Shown piece by piece: positions 1 to 10,084 of a stretch of 64,000 nt of DNA (its first letter is position 1; each line of letters opens with the position of its first letter). This DNA comes from Meconema thalassinum (taxonomy: Eukaryota; Arthropoda; Insecta; Orthoptera; Tettigoniidae). Made by a program: the position numbers and the translations under genes. The notes below the pieces were generated by a model, which ran no database searches, was not told where the DNA came from, and saw only the letters and a program-made list of their open reading frames with translations. Where the stretch lies: positions 1,015,529,441 to 1,015,593,440 of the forward strand of contig OX336389.2 in NCBI GenBank assembly GCA_946902985.2, given 5' to 3'.

Positions 1-1560
1 AAATTGTAGTACACAGTTCCCATTGCTTCCATTACCTGACTATTAAACCAGAAGCTGGTAATGCATAACCATACGCCGGTGGCGCGTCCTATGGCAAATG
101 AAAGGTCGAAAGAAAATGTAAGCTCTATAGAAGCCCGGAACAAGGCGATACAATTTTCTACAATACTGAAAATAGTCAAAATACCCTTTGTAATAATGAA
201 TAATAATGTTGGGGGTCATGTAGCAATAAATGTTACCCACCCACTATCCCTCTAGATCACGACTTTTATAGTAAAATTGGAGGTGTGTCCGCTATTACAC
301 GCGTAAATTATGAGTATTGTTAACCCCGCGCATTCCTCTCCGCAACCCACGCCACACGGTAAGAATTCTGAGCATGCTTCTCACCTACATCCTGTATTTC
401 GAAGGAAACAACGCGAAGGATATGTCGGGAGCTTGGAACAGCTGAGCTGTTTTGCTAAGTTTTTAGTGTTGTTGTAAATCAACTGATTCGAATAATACAC
501 AGCGCTACACTTCAGACATTATTTCTGTACAATTATACGTAATATATTTTAAAAAACAATCCTGAGTCAACACAGAGGGCATTCAAACAGAGAAATACGA
601 TACTTTTAGATGAATAAATAAATTACACACCGAAGCTATACTACCTTTATCATCGGTATTCAATTCAATAAATACGACAAAGAGGGCAAACACTCTACAG
701 CTAATGAATATAAAAACACTCACCATGCAATGATTATCCTTTAACATGAAACAAGAGTCTGATTGGAGGTCGTTCACAGCTTACTACAGTAGTCGGCAGA
801 TAACACCATACACACTCACTGAATCGCGACTCTCTACGGTTAATATTAGCTTTCGTGGTAACACAAAAGTAAAGTTAAGGTAAATACATATTTAGCACTG
901 AGCACTCAAACAAGCCGCTCTGTGGCGATATTACTGCCGTGGTTTTATATTGTCGAGTTGTAGGCTATTGAATGACAGACGGTATTTTGAACACTAAGAC
1001 GGGAAACAATAGCCTGTGCTCTATTATCGATTGACGCAAGCGAACTGACACCAATAAATAAATTATCCTCAGTCACTTGGCAAGGGTTTCTTTGACACCC
1101 TCCATCCCTTCATTGTCCCTATCATCATCACCACCATCATTGTCTTCGTCAGAGCTTGATGAATTGCCAAGGTTAATAATCATTCCATCCACCGCGATAT
1201 CCATACCGCCTTCAGTATTTCTTTCTGTTCATGCTGTACGGGATGTGTCCAGTCCTCGGGTCGAACTTCGGAGAAGTAAAAATAACGAAACAATAACAAT
1301 GAAAGGAAATCCCACAGAGACAGTGGTTAACAAGCGACTGAAACAATGCCTGTCCATACGAGAAGAATTCTGTCACTTATGTGGTGAATTTTGTAGCCAC
1401 ATGTTGGTGACGGATGTTTGATAGTAAAATGTCGAGAGCTGTGAGACATTTTGTGTAGTTTTTGAAATTTATGCATGTGCATTGAGTGTTTGCACAGACT
1501 TTAAAACCATTTGGTATGCGAAAGTAGACCATGGAAATGCTAAAAACAGTAAAATTCCAC
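1..1560. other. No recognisable gene; probable intron sequence of mcm8
   Basis: I see no supported gene here. A plus-strand open stretch at 1077-1421 is Ser/Pro rich, and its reverse complement reads as a short acidic Ser/Asp run; neither could be assigned. The next expected mcm8 exon, encoding the conserved block after Walker A through Walker B, is not present, so the gene must continue beyond base 1. Confidence 0.5.
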
Positions 1561-1639
1561 ACGCGACACGCCGCGAATACTTTTTAATTTAGATTTATTT
1601 TATCCAAGTAGATAATAGAAAATAAAATAATGCAAAACG

Positions 1640-1830
1640 AAATTAAATAAGTCACTTTGACAAATACAAGATTGTTACTAGGAACTTCAGTTATACACAG
1701 CACAAAATTAAGTTCTTTTGACAGTACTAATTTCAGAATAGGAACTGTATTCTAGTCATACAAAAAATAAAATAAGTCACTTTGTTAATACTAGATTGTG
1801 GTTAGGAACTTTCGTCACACAAAATAAGAT
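1640..1830. repeat. Imperfect direct repeats, AT-rich
   Basis: The phrase aataagtcactttg occurs at about 1647 and again at about 1769. Each time it is followed by a similar stretch (tac-agattgt, then aggaactt and a cac motif). This gives a period near 122 bp. No coding content is visible. It may be the decayed edge of a transposon whose coding remnant lies just to the right at 1907-2515. Confidence 0.5.
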
Positions 1831-1906
1831 AAAACAAACAATATTCAAGGATTTATTAACTTAAAGCTTCACTAGGGAACTCATCTGCTCTTCAATTTTC
1901 TATGCT

Positions 1907-2830
1907 TCAGAACGGGCGTCGTTGAATATCTTCTTTTTTTCCCCAATTACTGGATATCTTTCGTGCCTTTTCTTTCGACTGCCACCTTAGCCGTCGCTTC
2001 GCACCTGTTTTGCTTCCTTGAACACGGCGTGGGAGTTTCGTGCAGTATGGACTCTTGCTCACGGTTATCTTTTCTACTCCACCAGCTGCCATCACAGCGT
2101 CCTGATCAGTAAGCATTCCAATCGGACTTGCTTCTTTGTGATTGACGATCATGCACCCCTTGTTCAGGGAGAAACCTCTGTCTAGAGCTGCATTGTTGTG
2201 ATAAAAAATCAGTATCATTTTAACGAAGGTTGTGAGATCGTTTTTGGCAGGAACTGAGGAAGGTGCTGAAGCCACTAATTCAGACCACAGCACGTCGAGC
2301 CGTGGCTCTTTTCCGTCGAACTGCTTAAAACTCAAAGTGACGAAGGGCAGTCTCAGAAGTGCGGAGTAGCTGCTCTTGATGCGGTCAGCCATTGCGCCAG
2401 AAATCAAATTCTTCTGATTACAAAGAATTTCCAGGGCAATGACGATCCTAACTTCTTTCAACTTAGGAGTCTCAGCGACCCCTACAAGGTATAGGCAGGA
2501 AATAGCACGGGTCATCTTGTGAGTAAGAGATGACCGCTCTTTGATTTTTTTTCAGCCATAGGAAATTGCAAAATTGCAGCACATCCGCGTCTCGAATTTT
2601 CTGAGATCTTGAGTTGTTAGCTTCTTTAAGGGCTGCTCTTGTCGAGAAACCCAGGTCTCCTCTGTGAATAACAATGCGGACTGATTCCTGTATGTTATTG
2701 TCAGCAACGAGCGCGGCGCGCGTAGCCCCGCGCGGAGAGGGTACGGCCGGCGGTCGGCCGGGCAAAGCATGCATTCGACGTTGGCTGGGTTCTCATCCCG
2801 CTTAGCGCTCTATCGGTGGCGCAAATTGCG
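1907..2830 (-). pseudogene. hAT-like transposase-derived C-terminal fragment
   Basis: The minus-strand frame at 2515-1907 is open for 202 codons. It contains a segment like the C-terminal dimerisation region of hAT-related proteins that are abundant in arthropod genomes: FDGKEPRLDVLW, then NAALDRGFSLNKGC followed by NHKE. The usual family pattern is a Phe-Asp/Pro-Arg block followed by an (E/D)RGFS-N motif. The C-terminus is Lys/Arg rich. Upstream (2516-2774) a second frame continues without a clear start, so the reading frame is broken. No BED finger, RNase H-like catalytic block or inverted repeats were found. I take it to be a fragment, but a domesticated single-copy gene cannot be excluded from one window. 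Confidence 0.45.
2690..2770. repeat. GC-rich block shared with 16838-16915
   Basis: About 75 bp starting near attgtc-agcaacgagc and ending near ggcc-ggcaaa recur at 16838-16915 with roughly 80 percent identity by eye. The block is far more GC rich than its surroundings. The flanks of the two copies differ, so it is a dispersed repeat of unknown type. Confidence 0.5.
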
Positions 2831-2929
2831 AGTGGCAGCGCGGTCTTCAGGCGAAATAGAAGACTGAGCGGGAGGACTCTACCGAGCGTTCGGGGGATAA
2901 GAAGTCAGGCATTATGAGACTTTTCAAGA

Positions 2930-3022
2930 TTTCCCGTATCAAGTGCGAATTTCCCGTATAATTCCCGTATTTTTCCCGGGTCACTAAAATTCCCGTATAA
3001 TTCCCGTATTTCCCGTATCGCT
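2930..3022. repeat. Minisatellite of TTCCCGTAT units
   Basis: The 9-10 base motif ttcccgtat recurs about six times in roughly 90 bases, separated by short AT spacers. It sits next to the truncated 3' edge of the CR1-like LINE, so it may be the junction between that LINE and a different repeat. Confidence 0.8.
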
Positions 3023-3044
3023 CGACACCCTGTGCTTTCTTCCA

Positions 3045-5805
3045 ATAAGGTAGCTTTGGAACCATTTATTGCTATACCTCGGACACCAGCATTTTCTAAT
3101 TTTGATAACAATATTTTATGATCTACTGTATCAAAGGCTTTTGTGAGATCAATAAATAACCCAACTGCCATATTATTTTTGTCAATAGTTTCTTGTAGCA
3201 TTGTTATTAGGTCAATAGTTGCTGCCTCAGTACTAGAATTTTCCCTGAATCCATATTGCATATTATGAAAGAATGTATTCTTGTTCAGAAATGAAAGCAA
3301 TTTTGTTTTTACCACTTCTTCCAGAATTTTTGAAACTACCGATAAAATAGAAACAGGTCTATAATTATTTGGATTTCTTTTGTCACCACCCTTAAATATA
3401 GGAACTACTTTGGCCACTTTTAAGTCATCTGGAATCATGCCAGTAACTAAGGACTCATTAATCATTTCAACCAAGATTTTAATAAATGATTGCATATTGT
3501 TTTTAATGAAATTTGTCTTGATCCTATCTAAACCTCAGCTCTTTTTATTCTTTAAATTTGTGATGATGGACTTGACCTCTGCTTCATCTGTTGGATATAA
3601 TGATGATGATGATAATTGTTGTTTTAAGGGGCCTAACATCTAGGCTATCAGCCCCTGATGGTTTGGGTGATCGTGAAGATGAAAATGAAATGTAAACTTA
3701 AAACTAAAACTACCAACCTACATACTAGAAGAAGAAATGGAAAACTAAAGGAGAATAAGGCAAATAAAGGACAGGAGGAAAAGAAATGCCCTCAACCCTC
3801 GAAGAATGCGGATTGAGGGACTTGGAAGGAAGGAGAACCATGAAAGGCAGATAGGAAAGTGAAAGAGGAGAGGGTCCGACCCGAAGGCAAGGGACAAAAG
3901 GGGGAAAACGGACCAGCTCAGGAATCCCTCGGGGTCGCCAACTCCCGAACTCACCAGCCGTGAGCCCCTGAGGGTGTAGCATTATCTAGGGTGCACCAGA
4001 AGTGGTGGGGCTACATACACCCTGCCTCCTTAAGGGCCTTGAGCCAAGGCAGGAGGTAAAAGGAAAAGAAAAAGAAGGCTGACCCCTCACAGAAGGAGGG
4101 TGTCAGGAAAGATGAGACAAGGGCCAATTAAGGCGGGAAAGGAAGAGACTCCCTAGGCCTCGGATACCCTAATACCGTCGGGGTCGGAAGAGAACAAGAG
4201 TTGACCAAGTGAGGTCGACAGGAAAGAAGACTGAGAGGAGCCCGGCACAAGTAAGTGGAAGCAATGCCGGACTCAGCTGGGGCCCCGTGGTCGCCAACCC
4301 ACGCCCACTAGAAGTGAGCCCCTGGGGGATGTTGGATATAAGTAGAGGGAATTTGACTGATTGTGGTCCTTACTTGGGATTTCCTTCTGTTCAGGAATAG
4401 CTTTTGCTAGACTTCCAGCAATGTTTGTGAAGAACAAGTTAAATGATTCACATAGCTCTTGATTGTCTGTGATAATTTTATTGTCTATTTCAAGTGAAGT
4501 GCATGTCTCAACTGTTGGTTTTTTGTTGTGTATGATTTCTTTGATAGTCTCCCAAGTTTTTTTGGAAATGTTTCCATATGTTCTGAATTTTTCTGAGTAG
4601 TAATTTGACTTTAGTCTTCTTTATAAGTTTGTTACACTATTCCTGCATCTACAGTATTCTTGGTTCATATCATTATTATTTTTGTGAAGGGGATTTTTGA
4701 GCTTTGCATGCAGAGTGTCTCGTTGTTTTATAAGTGTAAGGAGTTCAGCTATGACCCATGGTAAGTTAGTAGTCTGTCTTTTATTGTTTGTTATATTTCT
4801 TTGGCTATGCCTGCTCCTTAGATTCAATTGTTTGATGAAAGAGTTATATAGAGAGTTGACAGTACGGTCTGCATCATTATGGGAATCTGCGTTTATAGAT
4901 ATATTAGTTTCAGGAGTGTGTTGCCTATCCCAAGAGTCCTCGTGTGTTGTTGATTTTGTCGAGTTATGTGACAGAGTGTACGTGCTATAATTGGTCTAGG
5001 AAATATCAAGAATTAATATACTGTGATCACTAATATCATTGCTGACATTTCATATTTTATAACTTAATTCTGAATTGTTTAGTGACATGTGATCTATTAA
5101 GGTAGCTGCAGTGTCACAAAGTCGTGTAGCATATTTAGTGTTGCACTGTTTAAAACCATAGCATGCTATTAGATTTAGATATTTCCTTCTTAATTGATCA
5201 TCAGCTAGGATATCAATGTTGGTATCTCCGAGGAATATGCATAATTTATTGTTTATCTGGCTAAGAAAACTTTCAAATGAATTTAAGAAGGGTATGGCAT
5301 TGTTTCTATTGGGGTTATATGCTGCAATAATATCAATGCTTTTATATGTTGGCCTATTACTTTTAACATCATCTCTGAATAACTCAATCCACATCAAACT
5401 ATGATTCATTTCACACTTTCTTTTAACATTCACTTTCCATTTGTGTGATACATCAATACCCAGACCCCCACCAACTTTGTCATCTCGATGAGCAAACACG
5501 CTTGTGAAATTGTTGAAGTTATAAAAATCTGCCTCATTACTTTTCACCCAGGTTTCTGTAACTACCAATACATCTATCTGACCTATCATCTGCACGAGAA
5601 TTTCAATGTTATCAAGCTTATTCCGAATACTTCTGCTATTAATGTACAAACATCTAACCTCTCCACCTAATTCTAATGAGTTTATGCATGCACTTATATT
5701 AGAGTCCTGTTGCATGAAATCATCCAAACAGTTGTACTTATGTTCACTGCACTGTACTTCACCTAGGTGTCCACTTGTAGTCAGCGCTTTCTTCTCTCTA
5801 AACAA
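3045..5805 (-). pseudogene. LINE ORF2: endonuclease and partial reverse transcriptase
   Basis: The 5805-5050 part is an apurinic-type endonuclease: NSRSIRNKLDNI near the start, VVTETW with the catalytic Glu, then FLGDTNID and a final DHMSLN. The 4830-4380 part is the linker before RT. The 3495-3045 part holds RT blocks: PIFKGGDKRNPNNYRPVS, then QYGFRENSSTEAA, then LFIDLTKAFDTVDH, which carries the first catalytic Asp. The frame is broken between endonuclease and RT, and again by the insertion at 3601-4330. The block with the catalytic Asp pair is absent. Confidence 0.75.
3601..4330 (-). mobile_element. Non-autonomous retroposon with LINE-type 3' hairpin
   Basis: The insertion is bounded by the 11-bp direct repeat gttggatataa at 3590-3600 and 4331-4341, so its ends are exact. 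Read on the minus strand it ends in a stem-loop (GGGGC...GGCCCC), then TTAAAACAACAA and an ATC-repeat tail. This is the same 3' end as the I-group LINE at 41718. The body has no RT coding. It contains two related GGGGCTCAC-type blocks about 360 bp apart. It is probably a SINE-like partner mobilised by that LINE. Confidence 0.75.
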
Positions 5806-5916
5806 TAAAATATCATCACTCGTTCTAGCAATTAGTTTCCCAAGAGTAAAAACTTGGCAACTCTGTTTAAAAGTTTTCCAAATTTCATTGTTCCTCTTCT
5901 ATTGAGGTGGAGACCA

Positions 5917-6642
5917 TCATAAGCAAGGTCCCTGTCTTGTAACCAAGAGTTCCCTTCTAAAAAAATAATGGTTTTTTTTTTCACCACACAACCAATCCAG
6001 TGTTGAATTCACGGCATTAATGTATCGTGGGTCTATGTCACGTCTTTGCAATACACCACTAATACACACTTTTGAACTTGGAAAGGCACTTTTCACATCG
6101 TCCACGAGCTTGTCCATGTCATTCATAATGTGAGTTGGTGTTGGAGAACTGTTCAAGCAATTGGTCCCTACATGAATCATTACCACCTCAGGGTCTTCAC
6201 GAACCTTGTTTGCCCATACCTTTCTAGTTAATTGCTCAGTTCTTATTCCTGGATAGCAATAGACTGCGGCATCATCAACTACTGGGCCTACATTTCGCAG
6301 AATTGAGTCACCCATGACAAGTACACGGGCACGTCTCCTTTTTTTAGTAGGGTTATGGATAGGTTTGTCGTATCTGGATGTCCCGTTTTCAATACCGGTA
6401 TCTTGTCTTTCTTCTACTTGGGAATCGAAACGGCTGAGGATTTCAAATGGATTCTGGGAGATCAAGTTGTTAGGAATATTCCCAGATTTCACCAAGGTAG
6501 GCCTACGTCTTGGAAAGCGTGCATTCGTTTTAGACCTAACCTCTAAATAGTCTGCCTGAGTAGGCCTATCTTCTTCTCCTTGTAGTCTTTCTTTAAGGAG
6601 ATTTTCGAAGTGAAATGCCATGTCTTGTGGTTCGGATTCCAC
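5917..6642 (-). pseudogene. LINE ORF1 with SGNH hydrolase domain
   Basis: This 241-codon open frame is the second half of a broken ORF1. Block I of the SGNH esterase family is visible as VLVMGDSILRN (Gly-Asp-Ser at about residue 110). A later VMIHVGTNCL segment carries the conserved Gly-Thr-Asn of block III. The N-terminal third is basic and low complexity. Upstream on the same strand (about 6990-6720), separated by stops, are a CxxC motif and a coiled-coil segment that belong to the same ORF. Esterase domains in ORF1 are known from CR1-like LINEs and may assist membrane or RNP interactions; the exact role is not established. The ORF is broken, so the protein is not expected to be made. Confidence 0.7.
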
Positions 6643-7204
6643 GTAAAAAGGAGGTCCCGTGGCTCATCATCACACGATTAACGGTCGCGTTAAACTACAA
6701 GCTTCCTTCCTTCCTTTTCTTTAAGGAGACTTATTTGAGATTGTGCGTTTTTTAAATCAACCACAAGCATTTTGATTATTTCCTCTTAGGAGGCCAATTC
6801 TAATTTGAGGAGTTCAGATTCACTCGCCGCTTGCGGCAACTCGTACTTTTTTCCCCAGTTGATTTCCTTCACATCTCACAATTTTTTCGCCACCCCACTC
6901 TTTTGATAGTCGCATACCCACATTCTTCTGTACACCTAAACTTCCAACTTTTTTGCACACTGAGCAACCTAACTTGCCGTCATGAAATTACAACCAATCG
7001 TTTTTCTTTACAAAATCTCACTCAATTACAAATAAATAGGCCTATTCCGTAAGCAATTTCTTATTATACAGAACTTGGGGCTGATGACCAAAATGTTGCA
7101 AGCCCTTAAAATGAAAGAAGAGAGGAACAATACACAATTAGGGCAAACATGTATCTTTATATTAAAGTTGTTCCATGATGTGATAATAGCCAAATACTAA
7201 ATAA

Positions 7205-7764
7205 TAATAATAATAATAGAACTAGTAATGCAGCCTCTTTCTATGCACAAGTTAGAACACTACTGTGGGATAATAATGTGCCCAGGAAGTGTAAACATAT
7301 ACTGTTTAAGACATACTACATCCCAATTCTAACTTACGGAGTAGAAACTTGCACCCTGTCCAGAAGAGAAGAAAGTAGGATTCAGGCATCCGAAATGAAG
7401 TTTATAAGAACAATGCTTCAAAGGACAAGGAGAGACAAAGTAAGGAACGAAACGAACAGGACAGAGGCTGGCATAGATATCAGTGCTACAAAATATTTGC
7501 AGAAGCAACGATTAGGATGGTATGGGCATCTTCAAAGAATGGGAGATGAGAGGACACCAAAAGCTTATTTCAACAAGATTATCCCAGGAAAAAGACCAGT
7601 AGGAAGACCAAAGAAGAAATGGATGGACCAAATCAAGGATGATCTTGAAGACAAAGGGCTAGACTGGAGAAGGACCCATGAAGACCAACTATTCAATGGA
7701 CAGGAAAAGGTGGCGAGGGCTCATTAACAGCACCCGGGCGACTGGAGCTGGAATTTGATGATGA

Positions 7765-7802
<38 letters not shown>
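7205..7802 (+). mobile_element. 5'-truncated RTE-type LINE 3' end
   Basis: A frame open from about 7230 to 7725 encodes the C-terminal tail typical of RTE-like LINEs: YYIPILTYGVETC, then SEMKFIRTM, then LGWYGHLQRMGDER and RPVGRPKKKW. It ends in a run of ATG/AAT triplets (7757-7801) that serves as the tail. No endonuclease or RT catalytic core is present. The frame is nearly intact, so the copy is moderately young. A precise TSD is obscured by AAT runs on both sides. Confidence 0.75.
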
Positions 7803-7803
<1 letters not shown>

Positions 7804-8032
7804 TTTCACTTTGCAATGTAACACATATGAGAAGACAGTACGGTATGTCAAAAATAAGAGGACACATGTCGTGACTTTTGTCATATAGGTCCTGCAACAA
7901 GCACAAAAAAATATAGATTTCATGAATATAACTGTTGTTTCATTTTTGAGGGGCTTGGACATCATGGTCATTTAGTGTGTGTATATATACGATACATAGA
8001 ATTTGTATGGTAACCTGTGTTATTGTGGTGTC

Positions 8033-8033
8033 T

Positions 8034-8088
<55 letters not shown>

Positions 8089-8503
8089 CAGTAGCATTTG
8101 TAATTCAGGTGAGGATTGGGAAGGAAGGGCACATAGCCTTCAGTTAGGAACCATCCCGGCATTTGCCTGGAGTAGAAGTGGGAAACCACAGAAAACCACT
8201 GCCAGGATGGTTGATGTGGGAATCAAACCCACCTCTTCTCAGTCTTGCCTCATGAGGCTGAATGTACCCTTTTCCAGCCCTCAAACCAAAATTAAATTTC
8301 TTGGCAGAGCCAGGAATCGAACTCTGACCTCCTGGGAGACAGCCAAGAATATGTGAAGTTTTGAAGCCATATTTTCAATGTTGCTTGCACAAACTATCAA
8401 TTTATACTTTTCAGTCAATCAACACACTTCAAGCATTGACCGACTGAAAAGTATAAATTGACAGCCAAGAATGCTAGCCGCTACACCACGAGGTGGTCAT
8501 GAT
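8033..8503 (-). mobile_element. tRNA-derived SINE with (AGT)n tail, split by a hairpin element
   Basis: On the minus strand the head starts near 8500 with a box A-like CGTGGTGTAGCGGCTAGC. It continues after the insertion with a box B-like GAGTTCGATTCC (about 8320). The body follows, and the element ends in a long TAC/AGT triplet run at 8033-8095. The head is interrupted by the 110-bp element at 8351-8460, which duplicated 12 bp of it. This is a SINE and not a tRNA gene, because the cloverleaf is not maintained. Confidence 0.65.
8351..8460 (-). mobile_element. 110-bp hairpin element, copy A
   Basis: A clean insertion flanked by the 12-bp repeat acagccaagaat (8339-8350 and 8461-8472). It contains a perfect 19-bp inverted repeat, caatttatacttttcagtc at 8398-8416 against its complement at 8442-8460, with a 25-base loop. 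The rest (8351-8395) matches copy B at 19244-19350 and the element at 56760-56990 (the GAAGCC...TTTTCA.TGTTGC segment). The right arm ends exactly at the insertion boundary. Confidence 0.75.
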
Positions 8504-8811
8504 TGACCTCTATGGAATAACAACGTTTCAGTTGGTAGGATGGAAGTTTTGTTACCCCAAGGTGAAAGTAAATTGAAAAGACGAGATATGTTTTGGCTTA
8601 TTTTCCTGGACTGCCCTTTTAAAGGGAAAATAATATACAAGTATTGCTCTTTCCATCATGAACCGGGGCACCACCTCTGGCTCATACACTTGTAAACACA
8701 CAGTGCCCCCTTATTTTCCACATACTTCCTTTTTGCGTGTGTTTCATTGACCGGCACTGACTCCTTGTCAGTCTTAAAGAGCACAACTACAGATGAAATT
8801 TACTAACTCAC

Positions 8812-9031
8812 CTCTGGGAGCGACGCTAGTACAAGCCTGTAACATCTGTGATTTGCCCAAACCAGGATCCCCAACCACCAGAACATGTGGATCACCTCGC
8901 CCATCTACGTGATGTTGTGAACCGCCAAACAAAGCAAGTAGCAAACCTGCCTTTACTAGCTCATGTCCATAGATTGTAGGACACAGGGAATTCACCAGTA
9001 GTTTAAAGAGAGATGGCTGTGAACTGATGTC
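8812..9031 (-). CDS. mcm8: MCM8 helicase exon with Walker A motif
   Basis: This exon encodes about 73 residues of the MCM8 AAA+ domain. Clear landmarks are [28 protein letters not shown] and the Walker A/P-loop [12 protein letters not shown], which binds ATP in the helicase core. It starts after an acceptor AG (9033-9032) and ends at a donor GTGAGT (8811-8806) with phase 1, right after APRG. The preceding exon ends in phase 0 and the encoded sequences join without a gap relative to vertebrate MCM8. MCM8 acts with MCM9 (or as the Rec-type protein in dipterans) in homologous recombination and meiotic crossover control in the nucleus. The exon with Walker B and the arginine finger lies beyond the left end of the window. 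MCM8-specific similarity in the earlier exons separates it from MCM2-7 and MCM9. Confidence 0.95.
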
Positions 9032-9235
9032 CTTTAAGAAACAGCAATATAACACAAAGGTCAAGAGGCAATATACCTATAAAATACATATAATAAAATC
9101 ACTCTTAAAACCAATTCCTCTGATGTTGATAAGATACATTATGTATTTACAGTTCTTATAACAGGTTACAACCTCATACCTGCCAACCTTCGAAAGTCAA
9201 AAATAATAAGATTTTTTAAAATTATAGATTTCATC

Positions 9236-9633
9236 CAAGCCAGTGAAATGAAATTCCTAAGAAGTATGATAGGAAAGAGAAGGAAAGACAGAGTGAGGAA
9301 TGAAGATGATAGGAAGGAAGTTGGGATGGGAAAACTAAATGAGAGAATTGAGAAGAATAAACTAAGGTGGTTTGGACATGTAAAGAGGATGGAGGAAAAT
9401 AGAATACCAAGACAGATGCTGGAGGCAAAGTGCAAGGGTAAGAGAGCAAGAGGAAGACCTAGAACAAGGTGGATTGATTCAGTGAAGAACAGCGTAAGAA
9501 AAAGAAATCTGGACTGGGACAAGATCGTGGAAGAAGAATGGTGGAAGGAAAGAGGAAAGTGGAGAAGTGCCATAAATACCCCGACCCGGCAGGAGCTGGA
9601 TAAGGGGAAATGATGATGATGATGATGATGATG
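9236..9633 (+). mobile_element. 5'-truncated RTE-type LINE 3' end
   Basis: Bounded by the 10-bp TSD agatttcatc (9226-9235 and 9634-9643). It encodes an uninterrupted C-terminal tail: MKFLRSMIGKRRKDR, LRWFGHVKRMEENRIPR and RARGRPRTRW. It then has stops and an ATG-repeat tail (9612-9633). The insertion sits inside the left end of the hAT element and is therefore younger than it. The open frame suggests a recent event. Confidence 0.85.
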
Positions 9634-10084
9634 AGATTTCATCATGCGCAGTATACCGTGGCTTGGGCAAAAGAGGGTACAAAAAAGACCTGCGTGTCTT
9701 TATTGGCAAAGTATGAATTCAGCATAAAATTCACAAAAATGTAAACAATCATCAATTATCGAGTAGTATGTATGGCCAATATTTAAACGTAAGAGAACAT
9801 AATTGTGTGTTTAAAGAAAATGCATACAATCATTCTGATGGATTACACTTCGCATTCGCTACCACATATTCACGTTTGTCAGACTAAAGTTAACTTACCT
9901 AATTATGATTAGGTGATGTATATACATGTGGATGGTAATCTTGAGACTACTTACTGATTTAATGCAGACCTTGTAGCCGACTTTGGTTTCTTCCAAAATG
10001 CCCTGTATTACTGCTGCTCGTAGCAATTTCCACTTAGGCTTGATTTAACCACTAAGAGTTTGTTTAGGTTAGGCTTGATTTAAC

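Larger units (their letters stand above)
3040..7060 (-). mobile_element. Degraded CR1-like non-LTR retrotransposon
   Basis: Read on the minus strand, the order is: a Cys motif (CSVCKK at about 6940), a coiled-coil stretch at about 6800-6720, an SGNH-type esterase (6340-5970), an AP-type endonuclease (5700-5060) and the N-terminal half of a reverse transcriptase (4830-3045). Esterase-plus-coiled-coil ORF1 followed by endonuclease-RT is the layout of CR1-like LINEs. In-frame stops and frameshifts occur throughout. The RT stops before its catalytic YxDD box, at the junction with the minisatellite near 3040, so the 3' part is missing. A 730-bp retroposon (3601-4330) splits the RT. Confidence 0.75.

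Noticed and set aside
1077..1421. Host coding exon
   Set aside because: No recognisable domain, no consistent splice sites, low-complexity Ser/Pro start; left unassigned.
8033..8095. Poly-Ser coding repeat
   Set aside because: It is the (AGT)n tail of a minus-strand SINE.
8812..9031. Exon of MCM2-7 or MCM9
   Set aside because: The joined exons follow MCM8-specific blocks ([27 protein letters not shown]) in order; no MCM9- or MCM2-7-type insert is seen.
9166..9709. His-rich and hydrophobic minus-strand frames
   Set aside because: Shadows of the plus-strand LINE tail and its ATG-repeat tail (read as His codons on the other strand).
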